This document shows positions 56,749-64,000 of a stretch of 64,000 bases of DNA, one piece after another. This stretch comes from CAXBGS01 sp963975425 (lineage in GTDB: Bacteria; Planctomycetota; Planctomycetia; Pirellulales; Pirellulaceae). The stretch is taken from assembly GCA_963975425.1 (NCBI GenBank), contig CAXBGS010000005.1, positions 62,001-126,000 on the forward strand, written 5' to 3'. The notes under the pieces were generated by a model that did not search any database, was not told the origin of the DNA, and saw only the letters and a list, made by a program, of their open reading frames with translations. A program made the translations under genes and the position numbers. The first letter of the stretch is position 1, and the number at the start of each line of letters is the position of its first letter.

Positions 56749-57756
56749 GTGTCTGAAGATTCGCTAACGCTTCCATCGGAATCGCAATCGCTGAAGTCTC
56801 GCCTGTGTCTTGTCACCGGCGGTGCCGGATTTATAGGTTCGCATCTGACCGATGCGCTACTGGATCAGGGCGCGAACGTTCGTGTGTTGGACAATTTCAG
56901 CACTGGTTTCCGAACCAACTTAGAACATTTGCAAGACTGCGACCGCGTCGAGTTGATGGAGGGCGACGCATCGGACGCTCAAACGGTCCACGACGCAATC
57001 GAAGACGTTGATTTTGTCTTTCATCAAGCCGCCATGGCCAGCGTCCCCCGCAGCATCCGCGAGCCTTCGCTGTGCCACGCCTGGTGCGCGACCAGTACCG
57101 TTGAACTGTTATCAGCGGCGGCCGCGTCGAAAGTGGAACGATTCGTTCTGGCATCGACCAGCGCTGCGTATGGCGACTCGACCTTCGTTTCCAAACGCGA
57201 GTCCGATCCAATTTCGCCGCTGTCACCCTACGCCGCAGCAAAACTTGCTTCCGAAGCTTACACCCGGGCATTTGCACAGTCGACCGATCTCGAAATCGTC
57301 AATCTCCGATACTTCAATGTATTCGGACCTCGGCAAGATCCACAAAGCGAATACAGCGCTGTAATCCCCAGGTTTGTGTCAATGATCCTCTCGGGCGAAC
57401 GACCCATTATCTACGGCGATGGACAACAGTCTCGTGATTTCGTGTTTGTCAAAGATGTTGCCAAAGCAAACATGCTGGCGGCAACGATGCCGGGTGTTAG
57501 CGGCGGAACATTCAATGTCGGCCGGGGCGAAACGACAACCTTGCTGGAACTATTGACGCTGCTGCGAGAGATACTTGGGCAAGACATCGAGCCGATTCAC
57601 CAACCGGCGCGTGTCGGTGATGTTCGCGATTCGTTGGCCGATATCAATCAGGCGCGATCCCGATTGAAATTTGAGCCCGACGTTTCGATGGACGAAGGGC
57701 TGCGAATGAGCGTCGACTACTACCGCAGCCTGGTGGAAATCAACGCGGCCAGCTAG
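56749..57756 (+). CDS. NAD-dependent epimerase, UDP-GlcNAc 4-epimerase-like
   Basis: 335 residues, GTG at 56749 with AAGGA 7-8 bases upstream. NAD motif GGAGFIGSHL at about 25-34; VLDNFSTGFRTNLEHL; active site STSAAYGD with PYAAAKLASE (Tyr-X3-Lys); RYFNVFGPRQDPQSEYSAVIPRF and DFVFVKDVAKANMLA are characteristic of the WbpP/Gne group acting on UDP-GlcNAc or its uronate. It is the last gene of the locus in this direction and would supply the galacto-configured precursor. Confidence 0.9.
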   Translation: MSEDSLTLPSESQSLKSRLCLVTGGAGFIGSHLTDALLDQGANVRVLDNFSTGFRTNLEHLQDCDRVELMEGDASDAQTVHDAIEDVDFVFHQAAMASVPRSIREPSLCHAWCATSTVELLSAAAASKVERFVLASTSAAYGDSTFVSKRESDPISPLSPYAAAKLASEAYTRAFAQSTDLEIVNLRYFNVFGPRQDPQSEYSAVIPRFVSMILSGERPIIYGDGQQSRDFVFVKDVAKANMLAATMPGVSGGTFNVGRGETTTLLELLTLLREILGQDIEPIHQPARVGDVRDSLADINQARSRLKFEPDVSMDEGLRMSVDYYRSLVEINAAS

Positions 57757-57830
57757 TGGCCCGCTTGCCCCAAATGGGTTGAAATTGGCGCGACAATCGA
57801 GATGACCAAGCGGTCAGCCCCCGCACACGA

Positions 57831-58739
57831 TCATGCCGCCCTTGCGCGCCATTCTCTGGTGCCGGCGTCGCGGAATGCAAATGTCATTGCTGCGAAAGTG
57901 GACGCATAGAGCCAGTGTGAACCGAGCAGTGCGATTGCCAGAGACCAGCCGCAAAGCACGGCGATTCCGAGCCCCGACCGCCCCCGCAGCCAAACAATGG
58001 CGAGCCCCAGCGGCATCGCCAGCACCAAGGCCGTCGTCAGCACGTCGTGAACCACCGAATTGGTAAGTAAGCCTTGCGACCAATCGATGCTTCGATCCTC
58101 TACCGGGGCCGCCAAGGCGTAGGCGCCAAGCCCGTTCCACCAGACGGTGCCGGCTAACATTGTCGCAAATGTGGCGAACCCGAACACGGTGGTCTGCGCC
58201 ATCAACAGCTTTGTTGCCAATCCGTTGGTCCAATGCCTCGGCGTGAGATCACGCGCCCCGGTTCCAAAAGACAAAACGCTCTTGGCCGAACAGGGAACCG
58301 CGATGGCGGCGGCAAACAAGCCCAGGCTCAACAACGTCTCGGATAAGCTGGAAAGCATCATCGATCGGTTTGCCCAGCCAACCAGCAAGGCCCAGAATAA
58401 GAAACCACAGGCCCGGCCACCGCGACCGGTCATCACGACCACCCCGACCACAATCCCCAACGCCAAGTACGCGCGGTAGACCCAGCCGCTGGTGACCAGA
58501 AAGAGCGGCGAGACAACCCACTTGGCTTGCGACTCCAGACCGGCCGCACGTAAGAACGACGCGGCGCTATCCGGCGACAGCACCGCACCTTCGCTGTACC
58601 AGCGATCGACGTCCGGCCAAGCGCTAGCGAAATACGCGATCGTCAGACAAACGAGCATCAGCCTCACACGACCGACGCAGACGGGCGTCACTGGATCAAA
58701 CCAGAAACGATCCCAACGACTGACAGGCAAATCATTCAT
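57831..58739 (-). CDS. HTTM-like membrane protein
   Basis: 302 residues with about seven hydrophobic segments. FDPVTPVCVGRVRLMLVCLTI and VDRWYSEGAVLSPD near the N terminus, then WANRSMMLSSLSETLLSLGL, resemble HTTM/vitamin-K-carboxylase-like proteins lacking the soluble C-terminal half. It shares 8 bases with the gene upstream on the same strand, so the two are probably made together. Function unknown. The HTTM protein at 16633 is larger and not an obvious copy. Confidence 0.72.
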   Translation of the reverse strand: MNDLPVSRWDRFWFDPVTPVCVGRVRLMLVCLTIAYFASAWPDVDRWYSEGAVLSPDSAASFLRAAGLESQAKWVVSPLFLVTSGWVYRAYLALGIVVGVVVMTGRGGRACGFLFWALLVGWANRSMMLSSLSETLLSLGLFAAAIAVPCSAKSVLSFGTGARDLTPRHWTNGLATKLLMAQTTVFGFATFATMLAGTVWWNGLGAYALAAPVEDRSIDWSQGLLTNSVVHDVLTTALVLAMPLGLAIVWLRGRSGLGIAVLCGWSLAIALLGSHWLYASTFAAMTFAFRDAGTREWRARAA

Positions 58740-59577
58740 TCGAGTCGCCTTTTATCGATCTCTCTTGCCCATCAGATGCCTCCGCCGGCGACACAGGCGA
58801 ACCCTCCGCCGACGACGCAGACATGGGCGGTTGCTCACTCGAATCACCAAGTGGCTTTGCGTTCAGTCGGCCTTCCTTGATTTGAACCAAACTCACTTGG
58901 CGATCGGCGTAAACAACGTTGGCGAGATACGGCGGCGGCTGGGCGTCATCGGCAACGGTCGTCAATTGAGTCGGCAGCCGGGCGATGCGCACTTGCTTGA
59001 TCGAACGATCGTTGCCCTGCTCGGTCAACCGTTCGATTTCTGGGATCAGCAGGACGGCGACGAGCCCAGGCTGATCGCTTTCGGCCAAGTTGGCGATCGT
59101 ACCTAGCCAACGACGATAACGATCCGCCTGTGCCAGCCCGTTCTCATGCGGCGGGCCAATCGTTTGCCACTTCGCATCATCATCGTCCTCGCGCCGCACC
59201 TGCAACCGATGTGGTTGCTCGGATGCGTCTCCATGGGCCAGATAAACGGGCCGGTCATCGGCACCAAAGTGCGTCAGGCGCAGATACGGATTCACTGCAG
59301 CCAAAAGCCTCGCATGTGTCTCCGATGGCTCAACGACGCCTAGCAGTGACAGCGACAGGGCCGCGAGATGGGTGACGACCGCAAACGACAAAACCCCGCG
59401 AACCCAGGGCGTCGGCACAGACTCTGGAACGGTAGGCAACGTGGTTCCACGGGCATCAGACGGGGGTTCCACCGCCGAAGGCCCGCCGGCATCGGCGGCC
59501 GGTTCCACCGCGGGGGCAGTCTTTTTGGGCGGCTGACGTTTTGCGGCAGAGCGTTTCGATGATTTGGGACGTTTCAT
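58732..59577 (-). CDS. Single-pass membrane protein of unknown function, partner of HTTM-like protein
   Basis: 281 residues from ATG 59577; a TTG four codons upstream opens the frame at 59589. A basic, Pro/Ala-rich N-terminal tail precedes one transmembrane helix (VRGVLSFAVVTHLAALSLSLLG broken here), and the rest is a soluble domain with VNPYLRLTHFGADDRPVYL and a Ser/Pro/Glu-rich C terminus. No known family was recognised. The 8-bp overlap with the HTTM-like gene suggests a joint function. In planctomycetes and other bacteria similar small proteins often sit next to HTTM genes; this is from memory. Confidence 0.75.
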   Translation of the reverse strand: MKRPKSSKRSAAKRQPPKKTAPAVEPAADAGGPSAVEPPSDARGTTLPTVPESVPTPWVRGVLSFAVVTHLAALSLSLLGVVEPSETHARLLAAVNPYLRLTHFGADDRPVYLAHGDASEQPHRLQVRREDDDDAKWQTIGPPHENGLAQADRYRRWLGTIANLAESDQPGLVAVLLIPEIERLTEQGNDRSIKQVRIARLPTQLTTVADDAQPPPYLANVVYADRQVSLVQIKEGRLNAKPLGDSSEQPPMSASSAEGSPVSPAEASDGQERSIKGDSNE

Positions 59578-59715
59578 GGTAGCGGCCAACAGAATAATTG
59601 CTGCGACCGCTGCTGTGGCGTCCTAAGACACATGCTTTTCGCACATTCTTTCGTCGACGGCCTGCGGGCCGTTGACCGGAATCGTCGTGACAGATAAATT
59701 TTCGTTTCTTATCCC

Positions 59716-59790
59716 GGTGGGTGTAGCTCAGTTGGTTAGAGCGTCGGATTGTGGTTCCGAATGTCGGGGGTTCAAATCCCCTCACTCACC
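59716..59790 (+). tRNA. tRNA-His (anticodon GTG)
   Basis: Seven-pair acceptor gtgggtg (59717-59723) with cactcac (59783-59789), plus G-1 (59716) facing C73 (59790), the identity mark of tRNA-His. D arm tagctcagttggttaga, anticodon stem tcgga/tccga around ttgtggt (anticodon GTG), and T arm ggggg-ttcaaat-cccct. CCA is not encoded. A secreted-protein gene on the minus strand ends inside its 3' part. Confidence 0.97.
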
Positions 59791-60606
59791 CTTCTTCTTT
59801 GTGGCCGGCTTCGGTTCTTTGATACGTACGGGAACGAAAGTTCCCAGCCGAGCGGCGGCTGCCTTCCAATCGGGGCGGATATCTTCGGCGGTCGCAATCT
59901 TGATGTTGTCAAGTTCGACCCTGCCGTGTTTAGGACCGGCAAATCCGATTCCATTGCCACCACTACTTGGCGGTTGGCGAAACGACGGATGGCTGGCCGC
60001 GAGTGTGGGTCCACCGGCAATTTGCATGACGAATTGGCCGTCCTTCATTTCGGCCAACGCGTGATACCACTTTCCCGACTGCCAGACAAAGTCGGTTGAT
60101 TCATCCAGCTTCAATGACTCGTGATCGGCGATCAGGCTTGCGCCCTCGCGGCTGAATCGGATTCGGCAAACATGGTGCCCAAATTCGACGAACGGCACGA
60201 TGGCAGTTTCCTCGCCGTCGATAAAACGAAACGAGAATTCGGCGACGAACTCTTGTGGAGTGACCGGAATACTTAGTCGCGGCTCATAACCAAAATGGTG
60301 TTTGCGAGCGGCTTGGAACTCAGCAGACGACTCACGACCTTGAAGCACGCCATCCTCGACCGCCCATCGCGTTCCTTGGCGAGTCAGCCAAACGTCTTTG
60401 CTCACTTCCATCCCGGCATCGGAAAAGCCTTCTTCCAGAACCACGCGTCCTGGAATCGCCAAGATCGGTTTCAACTTCGCCGAGTTTTCATCGGCCGACA
60501 CTTGCGGCAGACCACAGAGACTCATGCACAGCACCATTGAACAACCAACGAAAATTCGGACACCAACCGAGGCAAAGAACAAGGGTGAGAATCGCTTTGT
60601 TTTCAT
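59782..60606 (-). CDS. Secreted jelly-roll (DUF1080/LamG-like) protein
   Basis: 274 residues. Signal peptide at the N terminus (two hydrophobic stretches, cleavage after a QVSA-type site near 38). The mature protein begins around VVLEEGFSDAGMEV and has WAVEDGVLQGRESSA, WYHALAEMKDGQFVMQIAGG and GIGFAGPKHGRVELDNIKI, the strand pattern of concanavalin-like or 3-keto-disaccharide-hydrolase (DUF1080) domains, common in planctomycetes. The last codons (KKKGE and stop) run through the 3' end of tRNA-His on the opposite strand. Substrate unknown. Confidence 0.8.
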   Translation of the reverse strand: MKTKRFSPLFFASVGVRIFVGCSMVLCMSLCGLPQVSADENSAKLKPILAIPGRVVLEEGFSDAGMEVSKDVWLTRQGTRWAVEDGVLQGRESSAEFQAARKHHFGYEPRLSIPVTPQEFVAEFSFRFIDGEETAIVPFVEFGHHVCRIRFSREGASLIADHESLKLDESTDFVWQSGKWYHALAEMKDGQFVMQIAGGPTLAASHPSFRQPPSSGGNGIGFAGPKHGRVELDNIKIATAEDIRPDWKAAAARLGTFVPVRIKEPKPATKKKGE

Positions 60607-60906
60607 GTTTCAGGTTTTCCTAGAGTGAGATTGCCGAGGAACCAATCGATGCCTCCCCGGGCCACCAAAAAACGCCCGGACCATCGGCAAATCACGCCGC
60701 TCTTATCCGAGTCGAATTTGAGTCGAGCCTGCCGACAACTTATCCACACCATACAGCTTTCGCGATCGTCGTGTTCGCACTGGTGAATCACGCGATTTGC
60801 GTGCAAAACCGAGCCTCATCCTTTTCACGATCAGGTGGTGTCCGTTAGCGTATCACTTCCGTGCAAACGACACGCCCTGAACCGAAAATTAATACTCTCG
60901 CGATGG

Positions 60907-61926
60907 ATGCAGATGACTGCTGACGATTCTCAAGACGAAGTTTCCCTGGACGTAATTTCCGAAGTCGATGATCTGGCGGCGACCGACGATCATCACGAGC
61001 AAGACCACGTCGACGCTGAAATCGCCACGTCGATGACGGCGGAAACGGACGATTTCGACGAACGGAGCGATACGGCCGAAGTGAATGAACTGAGCGAATC
61101 GGCCCAGCTCAGCGAAACGGCCGAAGGGCGCGAACAGGACGAAGATCCCCAATTGGCCGAATTGGCCCAGCCCTTTGTCGGTCAGTGGAATCAGCTGATC
61201 AGCACGACGAACTGGGAAAAAGGGAAAATCATCAGTCAGTGGCGGGAAACGTTAATCGAATCGGGCGTCGATTCGACGCAATATTCCGACGACGCCTGGG
61301 CTCGGCAAGTTGGCGGAGTCACCGCTCCGCACGTCGGTCGTTTGCGACGCGTGTACGATCGATTCGGATCGACTTACGAAACGTACACGAACGTTTTCTG
61401 GAGCCACTTTTTGGCGGCACTGGATTGGGACGATGCACCGATGTGGCTTGAAGGTGCAGCCCAAGAAGGTTGGAGTGTCTCGCAGATGCGAGAGCAACGC
61501 TGGCAATCGTTGGGAGCGGTCGAATCTCAGAGACCAACCAACAGCCAAATCGTCGAAGTCGATACCGACGAAGACATTGTCTTACCAGCGCAGGGTGGCG
61601 GTAAAACCAAAGACTATGACGGTGAAACCAGTGGCGTCGCGGCAGGCCCGATTCCCGAGGGACCGGACTTTGGCGAGGAAGAAGAACTCGCGTCTTTGGG
61701 AGGAGCCAACAGCGGCGGCGCCAGCGGAGTCTCAATGGTCGATGAAGACGCGCCTCCCACGGTGCAGCCGTTTATGGGGCTGCCCGAGTTGCCGCCCGAC
61801 ATGGCCGATGCCATCGAATCTTTGAAGTTGTCCGTTCTGCGTCACAAGACCGACGGATGGCGAGACGTCGAAGCCGACACCGTGCGGAAATACCTCGACG
61901 CCATGGCTGTGCTGCTTACCGTCTAG
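60907..61926 (+). CDS. Acidic protein of unknown function with a helical DNA-binding-like domain
   Basis: About 339 residues from ATG 60907 (60913 also possible; the frame is open to 60835). The first 90 residues are very acidic and repeat-like (DDHHEQDHVDAE, TAEVNELSESAQLSETAEG). A helical domain follows (about 100-210: WEKGKIISQWRETLIESGVD, GRLRRVYDRFGSTYETYTNV, WSVSQMREQRW) reminiscent of phage DUF3102-type regulators, only loosely. A glycine-rich linker and a short C-terminal helix complete it. No transmembrane segment, so cytoplasmic. Not assigned to a function. Confidence 0.75.
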   Translation: MQMTADDSQDEVSLDVISEVDDLAATDDHHEQDHVDAEIATSMTAETDDFDERSDTAEVNELSESAQLSETAEGREQDEDPQLAELAQPFVGQWNQLISTTNWEKGKIISQWRETLIESGVDSTQYSDDAWARQVGGVTAPHVGRLRRVYDRFGSTYETYTNVFWSHFLAALDWDDAPMWLEGAAQEGWSVSQMREQRWQSLGAVESQRPTNSQIVEVDTDEDIVLPAQGGGKTKDYDGETSGVAAGPIPEGPDFGEEEELASLGGANSGGASGVSMVDEDAPPTVQPFMGLPELPPDMADAIESLKLSVLRHKTDGWRDVEADTVRKYLDAMAVLLTV

Positions 61927-62015
61927 CGACTACCGCGAACTCGTTTGACCGTCGTCAGCAATGAATAAGCAGGAAGCTGTTCCGACGGGGTCATGTTATC
62001 GATCGTTCGAACACA

Positions 62016-63074
62016 TCAAGGATGTAGTTGTTCGAGGGTGGTCCGCAGACCGGCGGCATCGATCGCGCCCGCGTCACGCGGAAACGTTGCATCGAGCAGC
62101 CACCAGTGTTCATCGAAACTGGCTGACTGGCCGGGGGCAAGGTTCTCAGCCGGACCGATGGGTTCCAGTTCGACCATGTCCGATTGCGGATACCAAACCG
62201 ACGCCGTCAATCCGGCCACTTCGTTATAGGCGCGATCGCGGAACGCGGAATAACGTTTGATGAACAGCTGATCCGATGGCGCATAGTAGGCGATCCAACC
62301 TTCGTACGAGTCGAAACCGAGCTTCGGATACTGCGGCGGGCCCGATACGACCACCATCTGATCGGTCACGAGCACATTGGAATCGTCCGGGTCGAACTGG
62401 ATCTTGTTGCCGGGTTCGTACAGAACATATCCCTTGGGAAATCTGCCTCGGTCGCTGCGGGGCACAACTGCAATCCCGCCCCCAATCGCAAACGTGCGGC
62501 TCCAGTGACAATAACTCACGTCACGATCGCTCACGTTTTCAATGGTTTGTCGACAACGTAAGTAGCTGCTATCGGCGTCCAGCACGAAATCGCGGATCAA
62601 CCGGACACCGTTGACGTCATCGACTTGGCTTGTCAAACGAGCACTGCGTGGGCCGGTAATTTTCGCAGCCCATCGTCCCATCCATAACTCATTGCTGTGG
62701 CGGACCATCTTTTCAGGGCCAAAGTCGAATCGGCCGGCGTGCATCTTTCCGCCTTTCTTGCCCTCCGCATAGAGCCAGCCCTCATTTCCTGAGGGCAGGT
62801 ACAGGACGTTCTCGCCACCGATCGCATACTGCAAGACGCGACCACCAGCGGCCGGGCACAGCGTTACCGTCGTCGTCTCGTTTTCTAGCCGAATGCAATC
62901 GTCATAACCGTAGTAGGTCACGACCGAAGCTCCCTCGGCAACGTCGGCTGCTTCACTCAAAACAGTAGTCCCAAATCCGTAGAAAGTAATTGCGATGGCG
63001 ATGGCAGCGGACACTGGCAACCTGTCGATGCGAGCGGCGCGGTTGAGAAGAACACGTGATAACGACACAATCAT
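62016..63074 (-). CDS. Secreted mutarotase-fold (DUF4380-like) protein
   Basis: 352 residues from ATG 63074, preferred over 63098 because GGAG lies 7 bases upstream. A signal peptide is followed by a domain opening with TTVTLCPAAGGRVLQYAIGGENVLYLP, the start seen in galactose-mutarotase-like beta-sandwich proteins. SYCHWSRTFAIGGG and FDEHWWLLDATF lie further on. No convincing catalytic His/Glu pair was assigned. It may bind or modify sugars in the periplasm. It is divergent from the M24 peptidase gene with 89 bp between starts. Confidence 0.78.
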   Translation of the reverse strand: MIVSLSRVLLNRAARIDRLPVSAAIAIAITFYGFGTTVLSEAADVAEGASVVTYYGYDDCIRLENETTTVTLCPAAGGRVLQYAIGGENVLYLPSGNEGWLYAEGKKGGKMHAGRFDFGPEKMVRHSNELWMGRWAAKITGPRSARLTSQVDDVNGVRLIRDFVLDADSSYLRCRQTIENVSDRDVSYCHWSRTFAIGGGIAVVPRSDRGRFPKGYVLYEPGNKIQFDPDDSNVLVTDQMVVVSGPPQYPKLGFDSYEGWIAYYAPSDQLFIKRYSAFRDRAYNEVAGLTASVWYPQSDMVELEPIGPAENLAPGQSASFDEHWWLLDATFPRDAGAIDAAGLRTTLEQLHP

Positions 63075-63163
63075 GACACTCCTGGACCAGAAAAACACTC
63101 GGCTCTCTGACGCGCACCGTCATTGCCGAATCACCAAAATAGCAGACATCAAAGGCGGATGCC

Positions 63164-64000
63164 GTGAACGCAAGAATCTTAGCTGGTATCGCCGACACCA
63201 ATGCGTCTCTGTTCCGTCGCTTACGAGTCCCGCTGGGTGATCCTGCGGCCTGGATCGAGACCGACCAGGGAACAATCGCAATTGTACGTGATCTAGAAAT
63301 GGACCGGGTCCGTCAACGCAGTACGGCCGACACGGTGACGTGCCCGTCGAAGTACGCGCCCGCCAACGGGCTAGACCCTGACCGAGAAACAGCCACGGCG
63401 CAGGCGGTTGCCGAATTGCTGCGTCAGAATCAAATCTCCAGCATCGTCGCCGACCGATCCTTGCCGTTCATTTATGCCTGGCATCTGCAAGACGCTGGCA
63501 TCCAAATCGCCTATGACGCGGAACTGGGTGTACGAGATCGCCGCGCGAAGTCCGATGAAGAGATCGAATCGCTCGCTCGAGCCCAATCCGTGACCGAACA
63601 AGTGATGCGGCAAATCTGTGAAACCATTGCGGGTGCCGATGCATCCGCCGACGGCACTTTGACCGCTAGCGGTGAAGCCTTGACGAGTGATCGCGTCAGA
63701 AACTTGGCGGCGATGGAGTTCATGAAGCGAGGTTTTTCGATGAGTCATGGGGCCATCGTGGCCACCGCACCTCAAGTCGCTGACTGCCACCATGCTGGCG
63801 ACGGCCCATTGCGAACGGGGGTCCCCGTGATCGTGGACCTCTTTCCGAGAGACGAATCGACTCGGTACTGGGGCGACTGCACCCGATGTGTCGTTCATGG
63901 ACAGGCCAGCGACACAGTGATTGCGATGCATCAAGCGGTTGTCAAAGCAAAAGCTGCCGCCGAGGCGCTGCTGACCACGGGCAATACCGCAGATCAAATT
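63164..64000 (+). CDS. M24 family metallopeptidase (Xaa-Pro peptidase-like), 3' end cut by window
   Basis: GTG at 63164 is the first start after an in-frame TAG and has AAAGG 8 bases upstream; 279 codons run to the window edge without a stop. A creatinase-like N-terminal domain (about 1-150) is followed by the pita-bread domain: SDEEIESLARAQSVTE, GFSMSHGAIVAT, DCHHAGDG, then VIVDLFPRDESTRYWGDCTR with metal-ligand Asp225 and Asp238. The later His and Glu ligands lie beyond the window. Aminopeptidase activity on Xaa-Pro peptides is the family expectation. Confidence 0.88.
   Translation, partial: MNARILAGIADTNASLFRRLRVPLGDPAAWIETDQGTIAIVRDLEMDRVRQRSTADTVTCPSKYAPANGLDPDRETATAQAVAELLRQNQISSIVADRSLPFIYAWHLQDAGIQIAYDAELGVRDRRAKSDEEIESLARAQSVTEQVMRQICETIAGADASADGTLTASGEALTSDRVRNLAAMEFMKRGFSMSHGAIVATAPQVADCHHAGDGPLRTGVPVIVDLFPRDESTRYWGDCTRCVVHGQASDTVIAMHQAVVKAKAAAEALLTTGNTADQI

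Noticed and set aside
1..64000. CRISPR array, insertion sequence or prophage
   Set aside because: No spaced identical repeats of CRISPR size, and no transposase, integrase or phage structural gene was seen. The tandem arrays have no spacers between units.

Overview
The window looks like chromosomal DNA of a planctomycete, most likely Pirellulaceae (Rhodopirellula-like). The basis is the gene content: an exosortase with a long C-terminal domain, a DUF1573 protein, a tetrahaem lipoprotein with a metallophosphatase-like domain, HTTM proteins, and many GTG/TTG starts. This is inference from family resemblance; no database search was possible.

Left flank (1-18203). A YfhO-like membrane protein is followed by a minus-strand housekeeping run: a DsbD-like thiol:disulfide transporter, MnmE, O6-methylguanine-DNA methyltransferase, TsaE and an APH-type phosphotransferase. 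On the plus strand come a WecA/MraY-like transferase overlapping an O-antigen-ligase-like protein with TPRs, then DUF1573, the tetrahaem lipoprotein and an HTTM protein. A strong bidirectional terminator closes this block.

Exopolysaccharide locus (about 18.2-57.8 kb). On the minus strand lie a Wza-like export lipoprotein and an acidic lipoprotein. Divergent from them is a long plus-strand array: initiating transferase (WecA-like), NusG/RfaH-like antiterminator, UDP-glucose dehydrogenase, GT4, ligase/polymerase with TPR, UDP-HexNAc dehydrogenase, epimerase, methyltransferase, sugar aminotransferase and N-acetyltransferase, a GT-B enzyme, Wzx flippase, beta-helix protein, acyltransferase-3, two GT2, Wzy, methyltransferase, and GT4 and hexapeptide acetyltransferase genes. 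One GT4 gene converges on the array from the minus strand. After a 787-bp gap come the exosortase, a Wzc-type tyrosine autokinase, a TPR protein and a second epimerase. Together they could build acidic nucleotide sugars, assemble a repeat unit on polyprenyl phosphate, flip it (Wzx), polymerise it (Wzy), and control length and export (Wzc/Wza). The exosortase is embedded in this locus, yet none of the window's proteins carries a recognisable PEP-CTERM tail.

Right flank (57.8-64 kb). It holds a second HTTM-like protein and its overlapping partner, tRNA-His(GTG), a secreted jelly-roll protein whose stop codon lies inside the tRNA on the other strand, an acidic protein of unknown function, a mutarotase-fold secreted protein, and the 5' part of an M24 peptidase cut by the window end.

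Outside the genes, several spacers carry perfect or near-perfect short tandem repeats (16, 18, 22 and 23 bp units, unrelated in sequence). The leader of the exopolysaccharide array contains two mutually exclusive stem possibilities.
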